Shown here: one piece after another, positions 1 through 5,462 of the stretch
How the letters are laid out: every line of letters begins with the position of its first letter
How positions within the stretch are numbered: position 1 is the stretch's first letter
Source: Simkania negevensis
GTDB taxonomy: Bacteria > Chlamydiota > Chlamydiia > Chlamydiales > Simkaniaceae
Length of the DNA stretch: 11,042 bases
Assembly (NCBI GenBank): GCA_016191565.1
Contig: JACPWA010000001.1
Span: 1 to 11,042, forward strand
Reading direction: 5' to 3'
Program-made: the position numbers and the translations under genes
Notes under the pieces: model-generated
What the model saw: only the letters and a program-made list of their open reading frames with translations
The model's database searches: none
Told to the model about the DNA's origin: nothing

Positions 1-905
1 AAATGAAGACCTCCTTTAAGTGGGCCTTGATAGAAAAATTCGATCCCATTTTCTTTAACTGCAAAGCCCCCTCCAATGATGCGGAGTTTATTTAAGAAAG
101 CGATCAAATGGAGCTGTTCTGCTCCTTTGACAAATACCCTTCCTTTAGTGCTAATAGCAGCCATCCCATAGCAGGCAGCTTCGATCCGATCAGTCATCAC
201 TCGGTGTTCTGCTTCATAGAAAACGGTGGTTTCATGGATATAAATAGTACGGTCGACATCCACTTTAATAATGACCCCAAGCTTTTGTAAAAAAAGGATC
301 AGATCAATGATCTCAGGTTCCATTGCTGCATTCTGGATTACTGTTCTTCCTTTGGCGCGGCAGGCAGCTAAAATGGTATTTTCGGTAGCCATGACAGAGG
401 GATAGGGAAGAGTAATGATGCTCCCTTCGAGTCCATTTTTCGCATAGGCGAGATAAGAAGCCTCATTTTTGATGCAGTGGTATTCAACAGTGGCACCAAG
501 TTTTTCTAAAGCTGTAATATGAAAATCCACAGGCCGTTTACCAATCTCGCAACCTCCCAGAGTAGGAACGATGATATTTCCCCTATGGCGTCCAAGAAGC
601 GCTCCTAGAACTAAGATCGGGATCCGGTTGGATCCTGAGAAATGGAGAGGCACATAGGAGGATTTAATTTCAGGGGTGACTGCCTCAAGTATCCCTTCTT
701 CTCGATCCCAACTCACTTCCATGCCGATCTCTTTACACAGTTCGACCGTGTTTTCCACCTCTGAGATATTAGGTACATTGGTAAAAATGCATTTTTTATC
801 AGAAATAAGAGAGGCAATGAGCATCTTTGAGATGGCGTTTTTAGCCCCTGCAGCTTTCACCATTCCTCTTAGAGGTTTCCCTCCGAAAATCCGATACTGT
901 TCCAT
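1..905 (-). CDS. murA: UDP-N-acetylglucosamine 1-carboxyvinyltransferase MurA (3' end cut by window edge)
   Basis: MurA transfers enolpyruvate from PEP to UDP-GlcNAc in the cytoplasm, the first committed step of peptidoglycan precursor synthesis. Translation from the ATG at 905 gives about 301 residues before the left edge; the family is usually 420-445 long, so the C-terminal third is missing only because the window ends. The N-terminus has the family's GG-x-PL-x-G and GAKNA motifs (Lys22-Asn23). The catalytic loop reads VPTLGGCEIGKRPVD, with the active-site cysteine at residue 119 (codon 549-551) and the conserved Arg124. A PSVMATENT segment and VMTDRIEA (the conserved active-site Asp) follow. 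The start is supported by GAGGAG seven bases upstream, which overlaps the stop region of the ATP-grasp-like gene before it, so the two genes are probably co-transcribed. Seen: all motifs. Known: reaction and catalytic Cys. Inferred: operon. Confidence 0.93.
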   Translation of the reverse strand, partial: MEQYRIFGGKPLRGMVKAAGAKNAISKMLIASLISDKKCIFTNVPNISEVENTVELCKEIGMEVSWDREEGILEAVTPEIKSSYVPLHFSGSNRIPILVLGALLGRHRGNIIVPTLGGCEIGKRPVDFHITALEKLGATVEYHCIKNEASYLAYAKNGLEGSIITLPYPSVMATENTILAACRAKGRTVIQNAAMEPEIIDLILFLQKLGVIIKVDVDRTIYIHETTVFYEAEHRVMTDRIEAACYGMAAISTKGRVFVKGAEQLHLIAFLNKLRIIGGGFAVKENGIEFFYQGPLKGGLH

Positions 906-916
906 CGAGTGTCTCC

Positions 917-1999
917 TCAATTGCGCTTATAGCAAAGGTTAAGTTGTTTCTGAAAGAATATTTTTTTCCTTTCGTTAAGAGTAAGGAAAGAGGGAAGAAG
1001 TCCTTCTTCTTGAGAAGAGGTATAAGAGAGTTGAAGAAAGCCTTTTTTTAGCACTTTAGATAATTGAATCGCTACCCAGCCCATTGTCTTTCTTAAATTG
1101 ATCTCCACAATCGAATGCAAACAGATTTTGTTCTCATTTAGAGGATGGCGATAGATCATAGCATCAATTCCTAAATTTCCGTAATACCCTTTCTCTGTCA
1201 TGTGATGTAGAAGAGGTTTTATTTTTTCAATATGCTCTTCATAAAAAGAGAGATAAGAACCAAAAATTTTTTCCTTCTCATCGACCCTTGTTCCTTTATA
1301 ACTTCCCTCAGGGCTATTTTCTAACTGTGTTGCACCCATACACTCAGCCTCTTTTTCTTTTTCAAGTAGCCATTGTGTGCTAAAATCAAATACCCGTTTT
1401 ACCCAAGGCTCACCGATAAGTGGATGCTTCTCTTGCAGAGCCTTTGCAAGTTTTTTCTCCACCTTGAAAAAAGAGGAAAAGGAGGAGAAATGAAAGATTC
1501 CCTGACCAGATAAGCTGTAACAAATTTTGATCACTTTGGGAAAATCTCCAGAAGAAAGCCAAGTTTTTATCTCCTCCATTGTATGCAAAATAGTAGCGCC
1601 CGGAAGATGGGAGCTGTGAGTAAAAGGGAAGAGCTTGGAGGCCATTTCATAAATGAGAGGAAAAGGAGGAGGATAATAGGAGAGTTTTTGTGTATCTGCC
1701 CACCTCTTCACACTTTGAGACCACCCCCAGCTCTCGATCTTTTCATACTGCCCTTCTAAAGACTCTTCCAAGAGATGAAGGGTAGGAAGAGGGGATCTTA
1801 TTTTTTCTAAAGAGGCAAGATATGCTGATGGCGGCAGATGAGTCACTGCTATACCATCAGTGCTTTTAGCATAGAGAAGGGGAAGAAATTGAAGCTGTAG
1901 GAAGTAGGGATGGATGGCAAAACTCTGCTGTGGAGAGAGAAGAGACCTTTCTTTCAGTTCCCATTCGAAATTCACATTTGCTACATGGAGCGATCTCAC
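917..1999 (-). CDS. ATP-grasp-like protein of unknown substrate
   Basis: A 360-residue cytoplasmic protein with no signal peptide or membrane helix. I do not recognise a named gene. The C-terminal half has the marks of an ATP-grasp ligase: VIKICYSLSGQG (residues 156-167; Lys158 and a Gly-rich loop as in the ATP-binding hairpin), GEPWV at 196-200 in the position of the hinge strand, GYYGNLGID at 271-279 and IVEINLRKTMGW at 297-308, where Glu299 and Asn301 would hold Mg and Arg303 would be catalytic. The N-terminal half (FEWEL, WGWSQSVKRW) resembles uncharacterised ATP-grasp proteins but names no substrate. The start is GTG at 1999; the frame is closed by a stop at 2021-2023, and GAGAAG lies just upstream. 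It is divergent from ispF with a 54-base gap and ends 11 bases before murA, suggesting co-expression with a cell-wall gene. The link to peptidoglycan is only an inference from position. Confidence 0.62.
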   Translation of the reverse strand: MRSLHVANVNFEWELKERSLLSPQQSFAIHPYFLQLQFLPLLYAKSTDGIAVTHLPPSAYLASLEKIRSPLPTLHLLEESLEGQYEKIESWGWSQSVKRWADTQKLSYYPPPFPLIYEMASKLFPFTHSSHLPGATILHTMEEIKTWLSSGDFPKVIKICYSLSGQGIFHFSSFSSFFKVEKKLAKALQEKHPLIGEPWVKRVFDFSTQWLLEKEKEAECMGATQLENSPEGSYKGTRVDEKEKIFGSYLSFYEEHIEKIKPLLHHMTEKGYYGNLGIDAMIYRHPLNENKICLHSIVEINLRKTMGWVAIQLSKVLKKGFLQLSYTSSQEEGLLPSFLTLNERKKIFFQKQLNLCYKRN

Positions 2000-2003
2000 A
2001 CTC

Positions 2004-2032
2004 TTCTCATTTATCGATTTTTACCCTATGAT
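2004..2032 (+). promoter_or_regulatory. Candidate sigma-66 type promoter for ispF
   Basis: TTCTCA at 2004-2009 (4 of 6 to TTGACA) and TATGAT at 2027-2032 (5 of 6 to TATAAT) are separated by 17 bases. They lie just before the Shine-Dalgarno sequence of ispF, leaving a leader of only about 15 bases. The -35 box falls in the short divergent gap next to the GTG start of the ATP-grasp-like gene. Prediction by eye only. Confidence 0.35.
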
Positions 2033-2053
2033 CTTCTCAAAGAGGAGAAATTT

Positions 2054-2584
2054 ATGAAATATAAAACTGGAATCGGACAAGATAGTCATGCATTTTTAAA
2101 AGAAGCCTCTGCAAAGAAATGCATCTTAGCAGGCTTAACCTTTGAAGGAGTTCCTGGATTTGAGGCAGATTCAGATGGCGATGTGATTTTCCATTCGATT
2201 TGCAATGCCATCTCTTCTTTAACCCATATTCCTATTTTGGGGAAAGTTGCCACCGATCTGTGTCATAAGGAAGGGATTACCAATAGTCTTGTCTATCTAC
2301 ATAAAGCAATGGAAACGTTAGATGGAAAAAAAATCGAACATGTGGCTTTGACAGTTGAGGCGCTCCGCCCTAAGTTCCTTGCCCGCATTATTGAGATCAG
2401 ACAAAGTATTGCCATGGCCATGAAGCTGAATCTAGATCAGGTGGGAATCACTTTTACTACAGGAGAAGGGCTCACTGCCTTTGGTAAGGGAGAGGCGGTC
2501 CAATGTTTTTGCGTTGTGACGATCTCCGAAGAAAATGACACAAAAACCCTACCGATAGAGAAGTACTCCAATGATGACAAATAA
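2054..2584 (+). CDS. ispF: 2-C-methyl-D-erythritol 2,4-cyclodiphosphate synthase IspF
   Basis: IspF closes CDP-ME-2-phosphate to MEcPP with loss of CMP, in the non-mevalonate isoprenoid pathway of the cytoplasm. The 176-residue product has the metal ligands Asp10 and His12 in GQDSH, the DSDGDVIFH block with the third ligand His47, and TTGEGLTAFGKGEA at 135-148, matching the E. coli nucleotide-binding segment TTTEKLGFTGRGEG. The ATG at 2054 has AGAGGAG at 2041-2047, six bases away, so an open frame starting further upstream at 1910 is not used. Two oddities: the family's AHSDGDV motif reads ADSDGDV here (the flexible-loop His is Asp39), and the protein has about 14 extra C-terminal residues, encoded where the gene overlaps the opposing membrane-protein gene by 36 bases. 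Identity is secure. Confidence 0.93.
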   Translation: MKYKTGIGQDSHAFLKEASAKKCILAGLTFEGVPGFEADSDGDVIFHSICNAISSLTHIPILGKVATDLCHKEGITNSLVYLHKAMETLDGKKIEHVALTVEALRPKFLARIIEIRQSIAMAMKLNLDQVGITFTTGEGLTAFGKGEAVQCFCVVTISEENDTKTLPIEKYSNDDK

Positions 2585-2836
2585 AGTACCGATCATAGCG
2601 ATGATATTTGAGATGAAAAGCACTCTATCTTTAATAATGATGCCGTAGGCCGTCCAACTAGATACGGCAACGAATCCTATGGCAAATGCTACTAGAGAAA
2701 CATCTCCTGCTGATCGGTTAATAAATATTTTTATTCCTTGTATGTAATAGAGTAATTGGCCTAAGATACCAACGGCAAACATGTATTTTTTATAACGGCT
2801 ATGGAATTTTGTTTTGGTTAGGCGATGGTCTTTCAA
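2549..2836 (-). CDS. Small three-helix membrane protein, SemiSWEET/PQ-loop type
   Basis: A 95-residue protein with three hydrophobic helices (about 18-38, 46-68 and 70-94), the size and topology of bacterial SemiSWEETs, which dimerise to form a sugar uniporter in the inner membrane. Family-like features are a YIQGIKIF segment at the end of helix 1 (the PQ motif is IQ here), Trp61 followed by AYGI in helix 2, and the Asn77 helix (FISNIIAM), where SemiSWEETs carry the pore Asn. The start is TTG at 2836, chosen because AGGAGG at 2843-2848 is six bases upstream; an ATG at 2838-2840 is out of frame and only two bases from that site. The in-frame Met19 would delete the basic N-terminus. It follows the cysJ-like gene with a 14-base gap. 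The substrate cannot be told; other PQ-loop proteins are not transporters of sugar. Confidence 0.7.
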   Translation of the reverse strand: MKDHRLTKTKFHSRYKKYMFAVGILGQLLYYIQGIKIFINRSAGDVSLVAFAIGFVAVSSWTAYGIIIKDRVLFISNIIAMIGTLFVIIGVLLYR

Positions 2837-2850
2837 ACATTTCCTCCTTT

Positions 2851-3963
2851 TTAGTAAACGTCAACGAGGTAGCGCCCTTCTCTCTTCAGATGGAGAAGAT
2901 AGCTTTTTGCTTTTTCAGGAGGAATTCCCCCCTCTTCGACGGCAATTTTTTGCAACATTTCATGAACATCTTTTGCCATTCTTTTTGCATCGCCGCACAC
3001 ATAGAGATAGGCTCCCTCTTCTAACCATTGCCATACCTTTTTTCTCTTTTCATAGAGTTTATGCTGCACATAGACTTTTTCATTTTGATCTCGGGAAAAA
3101 GCAAGATCAAGTTCGAGCTTTTGCTCTTGTTTCAACTTCTCAAAAAATTCTTTATAATAAAAGTCATAAGAAGAATTTCTCTCTCCGAAAAAGAGCCAAT
3201 TTTTTCCAGACATATCAGACTGCATCCTTTCTTGAAGAAAGGCTCTGTAGGGAGCCACCCCAGTTCCTGGCCCAATCATCAGGATGGGAATATGGGGATC
3301 AGAAGGAAGGATAAAATTTTTCGTCCGATGTATATAGGTAGGAACAATAGTTTCTCCCACTTTTGCTCTTTCGCAAAGAAAGCTGCTGCTCAGTCCAGGG
3401 ATCTCTTGGCTGCCATGAAAGTAGGTAAAAGTGGCTACAAGAAGATCAGCCTGCTCCTCAGTTGTTTTTTGGGAAGAGGAGATAGAATAAAAACGGGGAA
3501 GAAGGGGAGGAAGGGTAGAAAGGAGTTTTTCTAGAGGATAAGAAAGATGGGAATGGCGCTTTAAAAAACTGAAAAGAGAATGCTGCTTTAAATAGAAGGA
3601 GAGAGTCTCTTTATTGTCCCCTTCTAGTAACTTAGCAAGCTCCTGTTTCTTATCGTAATCAGTTTCTATTGCTAGAGTTAGGCGGAGTAAAGAAAGGGGA
3701 AGACGGGAAAGATTTACTTTAGTTTCCAGGGTTTTCCTCAAAGAAGAAAAGGGAGAGCTATTTGTACATGCAAGCACAAGTTCTACCACCTCTGGAGGAT
3801 TTTCAGGAAAAATAGCAAGGGTATCTCCGGGTCGATAAGAAAATCCTGATCCTTTTAGATCCAAAGAGATATGATATGTTTTCTTTGTCGAACCCTCTTG
3901 GCTTAGGAGAGTTCTCTCGGCGATTGTAGCTGGGAAAGGGAAATCTTTCGAATATTTGAACAT
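2851..3963 (-). CDS. cysJ: CysJ-like NADPH-flavin reductase lacking the flavodoxin domain
   Basis: The 370-residue product is the FAD/NADPH half of a sulfite-reductase/cytochrome P450-reductase type flavoprotein. The FAD part has YRPGD (43-47), RFYSIS (157-162) and a G-x-x-S-x-x-L segment at 190-197. The NADPH part has GPGTGVAPYRAFLQER (231-246), FFGERN (258-263), SRDQ (290-293), YVCGDAKRMAKDV (321-333) and a C-terminal Tyr in place of the usual Trp/Tyr over the flavin. The FMN-binding flavodoxin domain that makes E. coli CysJ about 600 residues is absent, so electrons must pass to a separate acceptor. From memory, chlamydial CysJ is equally short. ATG at 3963 is preferred; a TTG six bases upstream, closer to GGGGA, would add two residues. 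No cysI lies nearby, so sulfite reduction is not implied. Confidence 0.85.
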   Translation of the reverse strand: MFKYSKDFPFPATIAERTLLSQEGSTKKTYHISLDLKGSGFSYRPGDTLAIFPENPPEVVELVLACTNSSPFSSLRKTLETKVNLSRLPLSLLRLTLAIETDYDKKQELAKLLEGDNKETLSFYLKQHSLFSFLKRHSHLSYPLEKLLSTLPPLLPRFYSISSSQKTTEEQADLLVATFTYFHGSQEIPGLSSSFLCERAKVGETIVPTYIHRTKNFILPSDPHIPILMIGPGTGVAPYRAFLQERMQSDMSGKNWLFFGERNSSYDFYYKEFFEKLKQEQKLELDLAFSRDQNEKVYVQHKLYEKRKKVWQWLEEGAYLYVCGDAKRMAKDVHEMLQKIAVEEGGIPPEKAKSYLLHLKREGRYLVDVY

Positions 3964-3990
3964 TGACAAGGAGTCCCCTTTTTAAATAAA
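3963..3990 (+). promoter_or_regulatory. Candidate promoter for the small lipoprotein gene
   Basis: A perfect TTGACA at 3963-3968 is followed, after 16 bases, by AATAAA at 3985-3990 (4 of 6 to TATAAT), about 22 bases before the lipoprotein ATG. The -35 box abuts the start codon of the divergent cysJ-like gene, so the two start regions share a 49-base gap. Prediction by eye; the -10 box is weak. Confidence 0.35.
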
Positions 3991-4012
3991 AAAGTGAAAA
4001 AGAAAGAAATCT

Positions 4013-4153
4013 ATGTACCGCATTGGATTTATCCTCCTTTTAGTTTTTCTTGCAAGTTGTGCCAAGAGCGGCTACAACCCTCACTATATTGTTTCAGATA
4101 CGATAGGAGAAGAGGCTCCTAAAAAACAGCCCTCTTCTCAGCAATTGGATTAG
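4013..4153 (+). CDS. Small putative lipoprotein, 46 residues
   Basis: A short gene encoding a type II signal peptide and little else. The product begins MYRIGF, runs through a hydrophobic stretch (LLLVF), and has a lipobox LASC with Cys16 as the expected lipidation site. The mature part is only about 31 residues, polar and rich in Ser, Gln, Lys and Pro. Codons run cleanly from ATG to TAG, and the gene exactly fills the space between the cysJ-like start and the gltX end; its stop overlaps the convergent gltX stop by three bases. The Shine-Dalgarno sequence is weak (AGAAAGAA). In Chlamydia, from memory, the small cysteine-rich lipoprotein OmcA is encoded beside gltX, but this protein has one cysteine and no similarity to OmcA that I can see. 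Role unknown; an envelope lipoprotein is inferred. Confidence 0.6.
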   Translation: MYRIGFILLLVFLASCAKSGYNPHYIVSDTIGEEAPKKQPSSQQLD

Positions 4154-5396
4154 ATATGTAAAAAGTCCTGGCACTTTCGCTCTGCCCAGTGTTTGCCCAG
4201 ACTTTCTGTTTTTTTATTTGAAATGCCCCCTAAAAATTCGATAGCGCTAAGTAGTCGCACCCGAGTGCGATCTTTTCCCAAAAGCTCAACAGAGTCAAAA
4301 AGGGGCAGTCCATGGTGCCGGCCCATAATAGTTCCAAAAAGGATAGGAATCATGATTTTTTTGTGATTCACTCCGAATGCCTCGGCTACTTCTTTGGAAG
4401 CTACATGAAATCCTTCTTTCCCCCAGTTTTCCTTTTCGTCCATTGACCAAATCATGCATTGCAAAAGCATCGCGCTTTTTTCTTTGCTAAAATCTTGTGG
4501 ACAAAGAAGGCTCTCTGAGCGAGAAACATGGTTGATGAATAGGAAATCGCAGAGCTCAATGAATTCTCCAAAGGTTTTCATTCGTGTATGACAAAGAGGG
4601 ATAAGCTTTTCCATCTTCTCATCGCTAAACCCCCACTTTTTAATCTGCTCCCAAAGCTGCTTTTCTGGGATGGAATGAATCATATAGTGCTGGTTCAGCC
4701 AATCGAGTTTCTTGATATCAAAAAACGCTCCTGATACCCCGATCCTTTTTGGAGAGAAATCCTGAATGATCTCTTCAAGTGTGTAGATCTCTTTATCTCC
4801 CGGCATACTGTATCCCATCAGAGTCATGAAGTTAACGAAAGCTGTAGGAAGATAGCCGCTGTCTTGGTAGTAGAAGACTGAAGTAGGATTTCTTCGTTTG
4901 GAAAGTTTTTTTCCATCCGATCCAATAAGAAGAGGCATGTGCATGAACTGTGGAGGAGTCCATCCAAACGCTTCGTAGAGAAAGATATGTTTAGGAGTCG
5001 AGCTCATCCATTCATCTCCTCTGATCACATGAGTGATTTTCATCAGATGATCGTCAACCACATTGGCTAAATGATAGGTGGGAAATCCATCAGACTTTAG
5101 AAGGACTTGGTCATCTACATCTGCCCACGGAGAAGAAATTCTCCCCTTGACCAGATCCTCATAAACACACTCACCAGAAAGGGGAACCTTGAGCCGAATA
5201 GTGTAGGATTCTCCTTCTTTTTCTCTTCTTTCGATCTCTTCTATACTTAAGTTTCGATAACGTCTGTCATAGCCCACCCGTTTTCCCATTTTGGCCGCAA
5301 CTTCGCGCATTTCTTTAAGTTCTTGCTCGGTAGCAAAACATTCCCTACATGGGGATCACCTGTAGGGGAAGGGGCAATGCGAACACGTACATCCAT
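4150..5396 (-). pseudogene. gltX: Glutamyl-tRNA synthetase gene with an internal deletion and frameshift
   Basis: GluRS charges tRNA-Glu (and, in bacteria lacking GlnRS, tRNA-Gln) in the cytoplasm. The true start is the ATG at 5396: its first 18 residues, ending PSPTGDPHVG, are the canonical class I signature. The frame then runs into unrelated codons and stops at 5247-5249. Two bases after that signature, at 5340, a second frame resumes with CFATEQELKEMREVAAKMGKR-type sequence, which belongs near residue 110 of the family. It continues intact to the stop at 4150, including the KKLSKR (KMSKS-class) loop and the anticodon-binding part. The residues between, about 90 codons holding most of the Rossmann fold and the LRIEDTD region, are missing. 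Full length should be about 505 residues; 18 plus about 396 remain. The longest open frame starts at internal Met 5310 and cannot be active. It may be a real pseudogene or an assembly or sequencing defect. Confidence 0.88.
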
Positions 5397-5462
5397 AATA
5401 AATTATCGTATCTTTTTGAATACCACCATTTTCCCCCTTTAGAGGATTGTTTTCAAGGAGAA

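Noticed and set aside
2814..3534. Open frames of 166-168 residues on the plus strand opposite the reductase gene.
   Set aside because: They are shadows of the cysJ-like gene, which has complete family motifs; their translations show no recognisable domain.
4150..5310. A shorter, complete gltX starting at Met 5310.
   Set aside because: That Met is internal to the family (about residue 120), and the in-frame upstream codons still read as GluRS. Without the first 120 residues the catalytic fold is missing.
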